A DNA stretch of 64,000 nucleotides from contig NZ_OZ034990.1 of assembly GCF_964030935.1 (NCBI RefSeq), positions 994,001 through 1,058,000 on the forward strand, written 5' to 3'. Source of the DNA: Rickettsiella endosymbiont of Aleochara curtula. Its GTDB lineage: Bacteria; Pseudomonadota; Gammaproteobacteria; Diplorickettsiales; Diplorickettsiaceae. Position 1 is the stretch's first letter, and each line of letters opens with the position of its first letter. Below, piece by piece: positions 17,987 through 27,819 of this stretch. Under the pieces are notes generated by a model, which worked only from the letters and a program-made list of their open reading frames with translations, made no database searches and had not been told where the DNA came from. The position numbers and the translations under genes are program-made.

Positions 17987-18884
17987 ATTTTTAGAGCTGA
18001 TACATCCTCGTTACTGGCCTACTTGGTTAGGGTTAGGAGTTTTATATCTCACTACAAAACTACCTTACGCCTTACAACTACAATTTGGTAAAAGTTTTGG
18101 GCGCATTTCCTATTTTTTATTGAAAAGATTTCGACGAATCGCGGAAATTAATCTGAAACTTTGTTTTCCCGAATTGTCCGACAAACAACGTAAAAACTTA
18201 CTTAAAAAACAGTTTCAATCTCTGGGAATGGGACTCGTCGAATCTGCCATGGCTTGGTGGATGCCTGATCATAAATTAGATTCGCTTGTTCATGTAAAAG
18301 GCTTGGAACACTTGCAAGAAGCTATAAGCAGAAACAAAGGTGTACTTATTTTAAGTGGTCATTTTACATCGTTAGATATCTGTGGTCGTCTGTTTTCTAG
18401 CATTTTTCCAATGCATGTTGTTTACCGGGAACAAAAAAATCAAGTCATCGATAGGTTATTAAAACAACATCGTCATTTTAAATGGATGCAACCTATACAT
18501 CGTCATGCTATTCGCCAAATTATTAAAACCTTGAAACAAAACAAAGCTATTTGGTATGCAGCGGATCAAGATTATGGTCCTACACACAGTGTTTTTTCGC
18601 CATTTTTTAACATTCCCGCTGCTACTATTTCAACACCAAGTCGTTATGCAAGTCGAACAGGAGCACAAGTTGTTACCTTATTTTATCATCGCCTTGCTAG
18701 AGGAAAAGGTTACCAAATTACTATTGGGCCTATTTTAGAAAATTTTGCTCAGGGTGATGATTCCCAAGATACACAATTTTTTAACCAATTGTTGGAACAA
18801 GCTGTTCGTGCTCACCCCGACCAGTATCTTTGGATACATCGACGCTTTAAGACACGTCCTCAAGGCGATCCTTATCTCTATTAA
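17976..18884 (+). CDS. Lipid A late acyltransferase, LpxL/HtrB type
   Basis: A 302-residue inner-membrane acyltransferase that adds a secondary acyl chain to the lipid A precursor on the cytosolic face. It has an N-terminal hydrophobic anchor (about residues 15-30) and the HX4D catalytic motif, H129-FTSL-D134. The downstream YREQKNQVIDRLL, AIWYAADQDYGP and RYASRTGAQVV segments are typical of LpxL/LpxM. I cannot assign LpxL versus LpxM firmly. It overlaps the ferredoxin gene upstream and is followed after 8 bases by two amino-acid transporters. Confidence 0.92.
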   Translation: MQNKFLELIHPRYWPTWLGLGVLYLTTKLPYALQLQFGKSFGRISYFLLKRFRRIAEINLKLCFPELSDKQRKNLLKKQFQSLGMGLVESAMAWWMPDHKLDSLVHVKGLEHLQEAISRNKGVLILSGHFTSLDICGRLFSSIFPMHVVYREQKNQVIDRLLKQHRHFKWMQPIHRHAIRQIIKTLKQNKAIWYAADQDYGPTHSVFSPFFNIPAATISTPSRYASRTGAQVVTLFYHRLARGKGYQITIGPILENFAQGDDSQDTQFFNQLLEQAVRAHPDQYLWIHRRFKTRPQGDPYLY

Positions 18885-18892
18885 AAATAAAC

Positions 18893-20092
18893 ATGCATAA
18901 TAAACTTATCGGCGGCATATTACTTATCATTGGTACCAGCATTGGCGGAGGAATGTTAGCTCTACCTATTGCTACAGCGCAGTTAGGCTTTATCAATTCA
19001 CTCATTTTTTTAGTACTGTGCTGGGCGGTGATGACCGCTGCTGCATTGCTTATTTTAGAAGTTAACCTCTGGCACAGCGTAAACAGTAACTTAATCAGCA
19101 TGGCTAAAAATACATTAGGTAGGTTTGGTCAGATCATCGCATGGCTTAGCTATCTTTCACTGCTGTATGCTTTACTAGCTGCTTATATTGCGGGAGGTGG
19201 CGATTTCTTACAGCATCTCCTGCTAACATTTCACTTGCACCTATCCACAAAAATTTCTGCGGTATTATTTGCAGGATTATTGAGTTTAATTGTTTATAGA
19301 GGATTAGGATCGGTTGATTATGTTAACAGAGGTTTAATGCTCAGCAAGCTATTAACCTTCATTTTATTGGTGATGTGTATTTTTCCTTTTATTTCTATTC
19401 ATTACTTATTCAGTTTGGAAAATGCTTATCAGCTTAGTATTATTTTAGGTAGTACGACGGTTATTATGACCTCATTTGGTTTCGCGGTAATAGTGCCAAG
19501 CTTACGCAGTTACTTTAGTAATGATTTGATTATGCTGCGTAGAGCTATTCTAATCGGCAGCTTAATTCCTTTATTGTGCTATATTCTGTGGGAATTAACT
19601 ATTATGGGCGCTATACCTACACATGGAAACTCGGGTTTAATATTCATGTATCATTCAGGACATTCCACTAGCGATTTAATGTCTGCCCTGAACCATTTAT
19701 TTGATAATAAATTAATTAATTTTTTTGCAAAAATATTTACCTCCATTTGTTTCGCTACTTCTTTTTTAGGTGTAGCTTTAAGCCTATTTGATTTTTTTAG
19801 TGATGGGCTGCAAATTGAAAAAAAAGGTTTAAAAAAGCTAGTTCTATATATACTTACTTTTTTTCCTCCATTATTCATTGCCAATCATAATCCCCATGCT
19901 TTTATCACGGCTTTATCTTATGCAGGAGTACTTTGTGCCATCCTATTAATACTTCTTCCTGCCATGATGGCCTGGAGTGGACGCTATATTAAAAAATGTG
20001 CTTCGGGGTATCAAGTTGTAGGTGGAAAATCTTTACTATTTAGCTTAATGCTTATTGCATTACTTATTATTATTTTAAGCCTTATTCGCTAA
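18893..20092 (+). CDS. Aromatic amino-acid transporter, HAAAP family (TyrP/Mtr-like), copy 1
   Basis: A 399-residue inner-membrane symporter with about 11 transmembrane segments. The first helix carries GGILLIIGTSIGGGMLALPI, the unwound Gly-rich motif of the hydroxy/aromatic amino-acid permease family, followed by YALLAAYIAGGGDFLQ and TSFGFAVIVPSLRSYF. It probably imports tyrosine or tryptophan with protons; the exact substrate is inferred. It is one of two tandem paralogues (next gene 8 bases downstream) that share most signature motifs but differ throughout, so the duplication is old. Confidence 0.92.
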   Translation: MHNKLIGGILLIIGTSIGGGMLALPIATAQLGFINSLIFLVLCWAVMTAAALLILEVNLWHSVNSNLISMAKNTLGRFGQIIAWLSYLSLLYALLAAYIAGGGDFLQHLLLTFHLHLSTKISAVLFAGLLSLIVYRGLGSVDYVNRGLMLSKLLTFILLVMCIFPFISIHYLFSLENAYQLSIILGSTTVIMTSFGFAVIVPSLRSYFSNDLIMLRRAILIGSLIPLLCYILWELTIMGAIPTHGNSGLIFMYHSGHSTSDLMSALNHLFDNKLINFFAKIFTSICFATSFLGVALSLFDFFSDGLQIEKKGLKKLVLYILTFFPPLFIANHNPHAFITALSYAGVLCAILLILLPAMMAWSGRYIKKCASGYQVVGGKSLLFSLMLIALLIIILSLIR

Positions 20093-20100
20093 AAAATCTT

Positions 20101-21288
20101 ATGAATATTAAACAATTTGGCGGTATTTTATTAATTACTGGTAATGCTATAGGTGGCGGGATGTTAGCTTTACCGCTTGCAACCGCTCAAGCAGGCTTTT
20201 TAAACTCATCGCTTTTTTTGATCGCTTGTTGGGGGATTATGCTAGCCGGTGGTTTGTTGGTTTTAGAAGTCAACCTTTGGTTCCCACCTAATAGCCATTT
20301 AATTTCCATGGCGCGCGCTACTTTAGGTATTCCTGGCGAGATTATTGCCTGGTTATGTTATTTATTATTGCTATATGCTTTGCTAGCAGCATATATCGCG
20401 GGTGGCTCAGATTTTTTACAAGGCATTTTACAAAAAATAGATTTGCATTTTTCAGCAGTAGTTACAGTCTTTTTATTTGTATTTATTTTAGGCCCCATCG
20501 TTTATAAAGGCATGCATTCCGTAGATTTGATAAATCGAATACTGATGGGAGGAAAATTACTTATTTTTTGCCTGTTAATATTATTTCTATTCCCTTTTAT
20601 ATCAACTAAGCAACTGGCACAGGGCGATATACATTACTTACCCAACAGCCTAACTATTATCATTACATCGTTTGGCTTTGCCGCCATTATTCCTAGTTTA
20701 CGCAGTTATTTCCATAGTAATGTTAAACAATTACGCCAAGTTATTATATTGGGTAGCTTAATACCTCTTATTTGTTATATCTTCTGGAATGCAGCCATTA
20801 TGGGGGTTATCCCTATCAATAAACTTTTATCGATTGCCCAGTCCAGTCAGTCTACTAGTCATTTAACTAATACGCTAAGCCATTTATTAAATAAAAATAG
20901 CATTACTTTATTTGCTTGGATTTTTACCTCCATTTGTTTAGCAACTTCCTTTTTAGGAGTAGGTATCAGCTTGTCAGATTTCTTATTTGATGGTTTAGCG
21001 TTTATCCCAACGGAAAAAAATAAATTTATTGTATTCCTACTTAGCTTTTTACCTCCTTTAATCATGGTTTTGTTTTACCCTGCCTCATTTATGCTGGCCT
21101 TGAATTATGCTGGCATATGGTGTGCCATCTTATTGGCTTTGCTTCCCGCATTAATGGCTTGGTCTGGACGTTATAGTCAACAAATCGATGCGCCTTATCG
21201 ATTAATGGGTGGAAAAATTTTATTAAGTTTGCTGATCCTGGCCTCCTCTATTATCATTGCGCATGCGATTATAGTTGATATTTTTTAA
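20101..21288 (+). CDS. Aromatic amino-acid transporter, HAAAP family (TyrP/Mtr-like), copy 2
   Basis: A 395-residue paralogue of the preceding gene with the same topology: GGILLITGNAIGGGMLALPL in helix 1, YALLAAYIAGGSDFLQ, TSFGFAAIIPSLRSYF and TSICLATSFLGVGISLSDF. Differences in the first-helix residues (GNAIGGG versus GTSIGGG) may signal a different substrate preference. Retaining two such symporters fits an organism relying on host aromatic amino acids, although that is inference. Confidence 0.92.
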   Translation: MNIKQFGGILLITGNAIGGGMLALPLATAQAGFLNSSLFLIACWGIMLAGGLLVLEVNLWFPPNSHLISMARATLGIPGEIIAWLCYLLLLYALLAAYIAGGSDFLQGILQKIDLHFSAVVTVFLFVFILGPIVYKGMHSVDLINRILMGGKLLIFCLLILFLFPFISTKQLAQGDIHYLPNSLTIIITSFGFAAIIPSLRSYFHSNVKQLRQVIILGSLIPLICYIFWNAAIMGVIPINKLLSIAQSSQSTSHLTNTLSHLLNKNSITLFAWIFTSICLATSFLGVGISLSDFLFDGLAFIPTEKNKFIVFLLSFLPPLIMVLFYPASFMLALNYAGIWCAILLALLPALMAWSGRYSQQIDAPYRLMGGKILLSLLILASSIIIAHAIIVDIF

Positions 21289-21290
21289 GC

Positions 21291-21345
21291 TATATATTTG
21301 TAGTTGAATTTTTGCCTGTATTGCCGTTCAAATTGTATTTTTGAG
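21291..21345 (+). repeat. Dispersed palindromic repeat, decayed left half
   Basis: TAGTTGAATTTTTGCCTGTA followed by TTGCCGTTCAAATTGTATTT matches the left half of the family (GAATTTTTGTCTG, TTGCCGCTCAATTCGCAA) with several substitutions. The right half is absent. It lies between the transporter pair and tkt. Confidence 0.6.
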
Positions 21346-21388
21346 TTTTAAAATATTCCTGATTATGGGGTAAATAGGAAAATCTTTA

Positions 21389-23407
21389 ATGTCTTACCAA
21401 AAAAAATATGCTGATGCCATTCGATTTCTAAGCATAGATGCCGTGGAAAAAGCCAATTCAGGCCATCCTGGCATGCCCATGGGGATGGCGGACATTGCCA
21501 CTGTCCTATGGCGAGAATTTTTAGTCCATAACCCCAATAACCCACAATGGAGTAATCGTGATCGTTTTATTTTATCGAATGGCCATGGATCGATGCTACA
21601 TTATGCATTACTTCATTTAAGCGGTTATGATCTTTCATTAGATGAAATTAAAAAATTTCGCCAATTGCACTCCAAAACTCCAGGACATCCTGAAGTAGGT
21701 TTAACTCCAGGAATAGAAACAACAACCGGGCCTCTCGGTCAGGGATTCGCGAACGCAGTCGGTATGGCGCTAGCAGAAAAAAATTTGGCTGCGCATTTTA
21801 ATCAACCTTCTCGTTCCATCGTCGATCATTTTACTTATGTATTTCTGGGTGACGGTTGTTTAATGGAAGGGATTTCTCATGAAGCTGCTTCTTTGGCAGG
21901 ATGTCTAGGCTTAGGTAAATTAATTGTTTTCTGGGATGACAATAATATTTCTATTGATGGCAATGTTTCAGGCTGGTTTAAAGATAATACGCCCGAGCGC
22001 TTTAAAGCTTATCATTGGCATGTTATTCCTGAAATTGATGGTCATGATCCACAACAAATTAAACTAGCTATCGAAAAAGCTCGTAAGGTTACTGATAAAC
22101 CCAGTCTACTTTGCTGTAAAACCAAAATTGCATTTGGCGCTCCCAATTTAGTCGACAGTCATCAAGCACATGGAGCAGCGTTAGGTGAAAAAGAAGTAGC
22201 TGCCACCAGACTTGCATTACATTGGAATTATCCACCTTTCGAAATACCAGAAGATATTTATCAAGCTTGGGATGCTCGTTCTAAAGGAGACATGTTAGAA
22301 AAAGCTTGGGAAGAAAAATGGACCGCCTATCAAACCGCATTTCCCGAACTTGCCAAAGAGTATCAACGGAGAATTAATAGAAAATTACCTTTAAATTGGT
22401 CAGAAAAAACTAAAGAAATTATCGAAAGCATTTATAAAAATCCTTCGGAAAAAATAGCAACACGTAAAGCTTCCCAAAATGCATTAAATGCCTTTGCGCC
22501 TCTTTTACCCGAATTATTAGGTGGATCTGCAGATCTAACAGAATCTAATTCTACCTTTTGGAAAGGATCTCAAGTTTTAACTAGTGAAAATCCAGCCGGT
22601 AATTATATTCATTACGGTGTACGTGAATTCGGTATGTCCGCCATGATGAATGGCTTAGCCTTGCATGGAGGATTGATTCCTTATGGAGGAACCTTTTTAG
22701 TCTTTAGTGATTACGCACGTAATGCGGTTCGCTTATCCACATTAATGAAGCAACGCGTTATTTTTATTTATACACACGACTCTATTGGTTTAGGAGAAGA
22801 CGGTCCGACGCATCAACCTATAGAGCAAATCAATAGCTTACGACTTATTCCTAACCTTTCTGTCTGGCGGCCTTGTGATACTTTAGAAACCGCCATTGCC
22901 TGGCAGCAAGCGATACAACATTTAGGCCCTACTTGTTTATTACTCACGCGCCAAACCGTATTTCAACAAACGCATAGCCAAGAAACCTTACAATCTATCC
23001 ATCGGGGCGCCTATATTCTTCTCGATAGTCCATCAACACCTGAAGCCATCATCATAGCAACAGGTTCTGAAGTTAGTTTAGCCATCAGTGCTGCGCAATC
23101 TTTAAATGAAGAGGGCAGACAAATCCGAGTGGTATCTATGCCCTCCGCTGATCGTTTTGAACAACAAGATTCGGCCTATAAAACTAAAATTTTGCCTAAC
23201 TCGATTACATTACGTGTCGCTATAGAAGCCGGAAGTAAAGATTTTTGGTATCGTTATGTAGGCAATAAAGGCAAAATCATTGGACTAAATCAATTTGGCG
23301 AATCTGCGCCAGGCACAGAAGTCTTTAAAAATTTTGGATTTACGACAGAAAACCTTATTAAAACATTAAATCAACTATTAACAGGTGAAGCAGGAGAAGT
23401 ATTATGA
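21389..23407 (+). CDS. tkt: Transketolase
   Basis: A thiamine-diphosphate enzyme of the non-oxidative pentose phosphate pathway, transferring two-carbon ketol units between sugar phosphates. Its 672 residues are full length. N-terminal motifs: [54 protein letters not shown], and the ThDP motif [18 protein letters not shown]...DDNN. In the pyrimidine domain: [19 protein letters not shown] and [18 protein letters not shown]. Its stop codon overlaps the ATG of gap by 4 bases (ATGA), so tkt and gap form a translationally coupled carbon-metabolism operon. Confidence 0.98.
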   Translation: MSYQKKYADAIRFLSIDAVEKANSGHPGMPMGMADIATVLWREFLVHNPNNPQWSNRDRFILSNGHGSMLHYALLHLSGYDLSLDEIKKFRQLHSKTPGHPEVGLTPGIETTTGPLGQGFANAVGMALAEKNLAAHFNQPSRSIVDHFTYVFLGDGCLMEGISHEAASLAGCLGLGKLIVFWDDNNISIDGNVSGWFKDNTPERFKAYHWHVIPEIDGHDPQQIKLAIEKARKVTDKPSLLCCKTKIAFGAPNLVDSHQAHGAALGEKEVAATRLALHWNYPPFEIPEDIYQAWDARSKGDMLEKAWEEKWTAYQTAFPELAKEYQRRINRKLPLNWSEKTKEIIESIYKNPSEKIATRKASQNALNAFAPLLPELLGGSADLTESNSTFWKGSQVLTSENPAGNYIHYGVREFGMSAMMNGLALHGGLIPYGGTFLVFSDYARNAVRLSTLMKQRVIFIYTHDSIGLGEDGPTHQPIEQINSLRLIPNLSVWRPCDTLETAIAWQQAIQHLGPTCLLLTRQTVFQQTHSQETLQSIHRGAYILLDSPSTPEAIIIATGSEVSLAISAAQSLNEEGRQIRVVSMPSADRFEQQDSAYKTKILPNSITLRVAIEAGSKDFWYRYVGNKGKIIGLNQFGESAPGTEVFKNFGFTTENLIKTLNQLLTGEAGEVL

Positions 23408-24417
23408 CAACCCGTATTGCTATCAATGGTTATGGCCGTATAGGCCGAAATATATTGAGAGCTTTTTTCGAAAACCCTAAGAAGCATGATATAGAAATTG
23501 TTGCGATAAATGACTTAGGAAACATCGATATTAATGCTCATCTGACACGTTATGACACCACTCACGGAAAATTTATAGGGACCATAAGCATTGATAAAGA
23601 TTATTTAATTATCAATGATCAACGAATAAAAATCTTTTCGGAACGCGATCCAGAAAATTTGCCGTGGAAAGAATTAGATATTGATGTCGTTCATGAATGT
23701 ACCGGCCTCTTTACTTCCCCAGAAAAGGCTGGAAAACATATCACAGCGGGGGCAAAAAAAGTCATCATCTCTGCTCCCGCTGGTAAAGGGGTTGATGCGA
23801 CTATTGTTTATGGTGTTAATCACCATACTTTAAAAAGTCGCGATACCATTATTTCTAATGCTTCATGCACCACCAATTGTCTGGCTCCTCTAGCAAAAGC
23901 CTTGCATGAAAATTTAGGGATTATTCATGGTTTAATGACCACCATCCATGCTTATACCAACGATCAAGTGCTCATCGACACGTATCACCCTGATATGTAC
24001 CGCGCACGTTCCGCAACCCATTCCATGATTCCTGCTAAAACAGGCGCCGCTTCGGCACTCGGTCTAGTATTACCTGAACTAGCTGGAAAACTCGACGGTT
24101 TAGCAATACGCGTTCCTACGATAAACGTCTCTTTAGTAGATTTAAGTTTCCAGGCTAAACGCGAAACAACCGCTCAAGAGGTGAACGAAATCTTAAAAAA
24201 AGCTTCTGAAACTAGTGCATTGAAAGGTCTGCTTAATTATAGTGAGGAGCCTCTGGTTTCTATCGATTACAATCATAACCCAGCTTCTTCTACGGTAGAT
24301 GCACCGCAAACTCGGGTAATAGGCGACTTTGTTAAGGTTCTTGCCTGGTATGACAATGAATGGGGATTCTCTAATCGAATGCTGGACGTTACCACCGCAT
24401 TGATGAAAGCAGCTTAA
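23404..24417 (+). CDS. gap: Glyceraldehyde-3-phosphate dehydrogenase, type I
   Basis: Oxidises glyceraldehyde-3-phosphate to 1,3-bisphosphoglycerate with NAD. Its 337 residues are of normal length. The Rossmann start [13 protein letters not shown], the catalytic cysteine C155 in [12 protein letters not shown], the THAYT-equivalent [10 protein letters not shown], and the C-terminal [14 protein letters not shown] are all present. It is coupled to tkt through a 4-base overlap. Because gap follows transketolase directly, the promoter ahead of tkt probably drives both. Confidence 0.98.
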   Translation: MTTRIAINGYGRIGRNILRAFFENPKKHDIEIVAINDLGNIDINAHLTRYDTTHGKFIGTISIDKDYLIINDQRIKIFSERDPENLPWKELDIDVVHECTGLFTSPEKAGKHITAGAKKVIISAPAGKGVDATIVYGVNHHTLKSRDTIISNASCTTNCLAPLAKALHENLGIIHGLMTTIHAYTNDQVLIDTYHPDMYRARSATHSMIPAKTGAASALGLVLPELAGKLDGLAIRVPTINVSLVDLSFQAKRETTAQEVNEILKKASETSALKGLLNYSEEPLVSIDYNHNPASSTVDAPQTRVIGDFVKVLAWYDNEWGFSNRMLDVTTALMKAA

Positions 24418-24491
24418 TTTAGCGGAAAAAAGCCACTTTAAACGCTTAATCCCGAAAAAACAGGAAAAAAGCTATACTTTTATCGGAAATA

Positions 24492-24619
24492 TATACTCAT
24501 AGCAATTGGATTTCTGACAAAGCACCTTGAAAGCGGAAGAAGGCTTCATTTCATCAAAATACATGAGGATTACGAGTTGAACGGCAACATAGTCCAAAAA
24601 TTCAAGTGTGAGGAGTATA
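24492..24619 (-). repeat. Dispersed palindromic repeat, full-length diverged copy
   Basis: TATACTCATAGCAATTGGAT leads to ACATGAGGATTACGAGTT and ends AAGTGTGAGGAGTATA. Every section of the family is recognisable, but with many substitutions in the middle, so it is older than the 58086 copy. It lies 66 bases upstream of rpoZ. Confidence 0.85.
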
Positions 24620-24685
24620 GTATAGATATAGCCAAATAATGTTATAGTATTAGGTTCAATTTCGCTCAACTAATAGAGAATTTAT

Positions 24686-24931
24686 ATGGCACGCGTTACC
24701 GTTGAAGATTGTTTAAAGAAAGTCAAAAATCATTTTGAATTAGTAATTATAGCCTCAAAACGGGCCCGGCAAATTGCTAAAGGCGGCATGGCCATGGTTG
24801 ACCCCGAAAACGATAAACCTACAGTGATAGCCTTGAGAGAAATCGCTGATGGGAAACTCAATGAAGCCGGGGAAAAATCAGAGCAAGAAACCGGTGGCGG
24901 CCTAAGTGGGTCACAGTCTACAGGCTTGTAA
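24686..24931 (+). CDS. rpoZ: RNA polymerase omega subunit
   Basis: An 81-residue subunit that helps assemble RNA polymerase around beta-prime. The N-terminal [20 protein letters not shown] and the [12 protein letters not shown] motif are diagnostic. The C-terminal tail is Gly/Ser-rich and dispensable-looking. It is followed after 19 bases by spoT, the conserved rpoZ-spoT arrangement of gammaproteobacteria. Omega forms part of one ppGpp-binding site on RNA polymerase in E. coli, so the pairing is functionally coherent. Confidence 0.97.
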   Translation: MARVTVEDCLKKVKNHFELVIIASKRARQIAKGGMAMVDPENDKPTVIALREIADGKLNEAGEKSEQETGGGLSGSQSTGL

Positions 24932-24950
24932 AAAACCCGGGGGCGCTTGC

Positions 24951-27068
24951 ATGCACATGTTTAGTGACCTCAAACAAGAAATACAAGTCTATCTGTCCCC
25001 AGAGCAAATAAAACAAGTCTATAATGCTTATCAATTTGCCGCTAGGGCCCATTCTGGTCAAAAACGCCATAGTGGCGATCCTTACATTAGCCATCCTATC
25101 GCAGTTGCTAAAATTCTCGCGCAAATGCGCATGGATGCTCAGACACTAATCGTCGCAATTTTACATGATGTTATTGAAGACACTCCCATCGAAAAAACGG
25201 TTTTAACTGCAACATTTGGCGGCGAAATAGCAGAGCTTGTCGATGGGATGAGTAAACTGACGCAAATTCAATTTCAAAGCCGTGCAGAAGCTCAAGCAGA
25301 AAATTTTCGCAAAATGTTGCTAGCTATGGCAAAAGATATTCGTATCATTATCATAAAACTGGCCGATCGCTTGCATAACATGCGCACCTTATCCGCAGTA
25401 CCTGTAGAAAAACGTTATCGTATTGCTAAAGAAACATTGGATATTTACGCCCCAATTGCACAGCGCTTAGGTATGCATATGGTACGTATAGAATTGGAAG
25501 ATCTTTGTTTTTTAAACCTTTATCCATGGCGATATCGTATTTTACAAGAAACAGTTCAAAAAAATCGACGTAAACATAAAACAAGTATCCATAAAATAGA
25601 ATCGGCTTTGAAAGAGTGTTTGGATAAACATCATTTACCTTTTCATACTATTTGGCATAAAAAAAAGCATCTGTATCAAATTTATAAAAAAATGCGGGAA
25701 AATCATTTAGCCTTCAATGAAATCATTGATATCCCAATTTTTTGCATTATTGTAGATAATATTGATAGTTGCTATCGCGTACTCGGTGCAGTACACAATC
25801 TTTATAAGCCTCTGCCCGATCATTTTCACGATTATATTGCCATACCTAAAGCGAACGGTTATCAAGCATTACATACAACTTTATTTGGTCCTGGCGCTAC
25901 GTCAATTCACATACAAATCCGTACCACCACCATGGATAATGGCGCTGATCATGGTATTGTAAGTTACTGGTTAGAGGAAAAAACTAAAGCTAACGAACTC
26001 CGTCCACATTTGCGCGCACGAGAATGGCTCAAGCGTTTACTGGATATTCAACAAACCACTCCTAGTTCCTTAGAATTTATGGAGACGGTGAAAATCGATC
26101 TTTTTCCTACCGATATATATATCTTTACGCCTAAAGGTGACATCATTGAGCTTCCTCATAAAGCCACCTTGATCGACTTCGCTTATGCGATTCACTCTGA
26201 TATTGGAAATCACTGTATTGCAGCAAAAATAGATAAACATTTAGTTCCACTCAGTACGCATTTACAAAGTGGTCAAACGGTAGAAATCATCACTGATCCG
26301 AAAACTTTTCCTGATTCACGCTGGTTGGAGTTTGTAGCGACTGGCCGTGCTCGGAGCCATATTAGACAGTTTTTTAAAAATAAGCAGCATAATGAAGCCG
26401 TACAATTAGGCCAACGCCTGCTGGATAACAATTTAACTCCTTTAGGACAAGACAGTACTCAAATCAACGTTAAAAATCTGAATAAGACCTTACAAAAGTT
26501 TCAATACGATTCCTTAGAAGATTTATTCGAAGCTATTGGACTAGGGTATATACACCCTGCTTTAGTTGCTTATTCAGTATGTAGTTTAAAACCTAGTTTT
26601 AAAAATCAAATTAACTCATTACCCGTGTTCCTTAAAAATGCAGATAACGGTTTAATTAAATTCGCTGAATGTTGCCGACCTATTCCGGGCGATGACATTA
26701 TAGGTTTACTCAATGCTGGACATGGTCTTACTGTGCATTTACAACGTTGTAAATACGCAGCGCGACTTATTAAAAAAAACCCTGAGCGGGCCATTTCCAT
26801 ACAATGGGAAAAACAAACTAATGGATTTTTTAAAACGGATATTTATATTGAAACTATCAATCAACATGGTGTATTAGCATTATTAACACATAATATTGCT
26901 AAAGCCGATGCTAATATTGAAAATATCAAAGTTGAAAGTCGTGATAGAAAACATAGTATTATTCACTTTACTTTGTCAGTACTCAATCGCAAGCACTTAG
27001 CCAAAGTCATCCGTTTTTTACGCACCATTCAATATACAATAAAAATTACCCGTCATCTTTCAATATAG
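24951..27068 (+). CDS. spoT: SpoT-type (p)ppGpp hydrolase with degenerate synthetase domain
   Basis: A long RelA/SpoT homologue of 706 residues from ATG 24951 (ATG 24957 is also possible; a longer frame from 24906 overlaps rpoZ and is unlikely). The HD hydrolase domain is intact: HSGQKRHSGDPYISHP, H72-D73 in LHDVIEDT, and KLADRLHNMRTL. The synthetase domain keeps YQIYKKM and AIPKANGYQALH, but the catalytic Glu (E. coli SpoT E319) is His320 in SIHIQIRT, and DIYAFRVIV reads DIPIFCIIV. TGS (about residues 375-440) and C-terminal ACT domains follow. I infer a protein that mainly degrades ppGpp. The gene end overlaps the convergent panC by 23 bases. Confidence 0.95.
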   Translation: MHMFSDLKQEIQVYLSPEQIKQVYNAYQFAARAHSGQKRHSGDPYISHPIAVAKILAQMRMDAQTLIVAILHDVIEDTPIEKTVLTATFGGEIAELVDGMSKLTQIQFQSRAEAQAENFRKMLLAMAKDIRIIIIKLADRLHNMRTLSAVPVEKRYRIAKETLDIYAPIAQRLGMHMVRIELEDLCFLNLYPWRYRILQETVQKNRRKHKTSIHKIESALKECLDKHHLPFHTIWHKKKHLYQIYKKMRENHLAFNEIIDIPIFCIIVDNIDSCYRVLGAVHNLYKPLPDHFHDYIAIPKANGYQALHTTLFGPGATSIHIQIRTTTMDNGADHGIVSYWLEEKTKANELRPHLRAREWLKRLLDIQQTTPSSLEFMETVKIDLFPTDIYIFTPKGDIIELPHKATLIDFAYAIHSDIGNHCIAAKIDKHLVPLSTHLQSGQTVEIITDPKTFPDSRWLEFVATGRARSHIRQFFKNKQHNEAVQLGQRLLDNNLTPLGQDSTQINVKNLNKTLQKFQYDSLEDLFEAIGLGYIHPALVAYSVCSLKPSFKNQINSLPVFLKNADNGLIKFAECCRPIPGDDIIGLLNAGHGLTVHLQRCKYAARLIKKNPERAISIQWEKQTNGFFKTDIYIETINQHGVLALLTHNIAKADANIENIKVESRDRKHSIIHFTLSVLNRKHLAKVIRFLRTIQYTIKITRHLSI

Positions 27069-27819
27069 GCAAAGCATCGATTAGCCGTACGTCCCCAATC
27101 TGGATTGCTGCTAAACGTCTCTCCCAATGATCCGCAACGTAATCTACCTTAAACCCTAAGCTTTCTAATTGTTTCATAGCAGCTTCCGCGCTTGAAGCTA
27201 GTTTTAAAATCATCGGGAAATGAATCGCCAAATCACGCTGCTCTGAGCTCAAACGACTATTTCTTGAGCTTAAAGCTAAACCATCTGTTGCTCGAATAGT
27301 CGGGCAAGCAACGATTTCTGTTTCTAAAAAAAGTGCTTGCGCCATTTTTTTAATGAGTAATAATTGTTGATAGTCTTTTTCGCCATAATATGATCGCGTT
27401 GGTCTTACAATATTCAGATATTTTAATACCACGGTTAACATCCCAATAAAATGTCCGGGGCGAAACTCTGCTTCTAATTCTTTGCTTAAATCACTGGTAT
27501 CATGAATCTGAATGTGATAATTATCGGAGTAAATAGTTTCAGAATCAAACAATAATAAATAATCAACTTTCTGCTTACTTAATAAAACACTATCTTGTTC
27601 TAAACTGCGCGGATAGTGTATGAAATCCTCTATTTGATTAAATTGCTTAGCATTTACAAAAATGGCCACCACAGTTAAATCATTTTCCGCTTGGGAACGA
27701 GAGCATAGACTTAAGTGACCTGCATGCAAATGACCCATTGTATGTACAAATCCTATACTTTTATTATTATTTTTTTTCCTTATGTTTTGCCAGTCGTTAA
27801 GCTTAATAACTATGTTCAT
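27046..27819 (-). CDS. panC: Pantothenate synthetase (pantoate-beta-alanine ligase)
   Basis: Condenses pantoate with beta-alanine using ATP, the last step of vitamin B5 synthesis. From ATG 27819 it has 257 residues, a little short of the usual about 280. The nucleotide-binding motif reads HTMGHLHAGH where most members have PTMGxLHxGH, and IFVNAKQF replaces IFVNPxQF. Both changes swap a conserved proline. YGEKDYQQLLLI, SSRNSRLS and the EDFIHYPR segment are intact. The start lies inside the end of panB (17-base overlap), so the pair is translationally coupled. The 3' end overlaps spoT. Confidence 0.93.
   Translation of the reverse strand: MNIVIKLNDWQNIRKKNNNKSIGFVHTMGHLHAGHLSLCSRSQAENDLTVVAIFVNAKQFNQIEDFIHYPRSLEQDSVLLSKQKVDYLLLFDSETIYSDNYHIQIHDTSDLSKELEAEFRPGHFIGMLTVVLKYLNIVRPTRSYYGEKDYQQLLLIKKMAQALFLETEIVACPTIRATDGLALSSRNSRLSSEQRDLAIHFPMILKLASSAEAAMKQLESLGFKVDYVADHWERRLAAIQIGDVRLIDALPILKDDG

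Noticed and set aside
24906..24950. A longer spoT starting inside rpoZ
   Set aside because: The extra 15 residues come from the end of rpoZ in another frame and do not resemble SpoT N-termini. ATG 24951 restores the family start.
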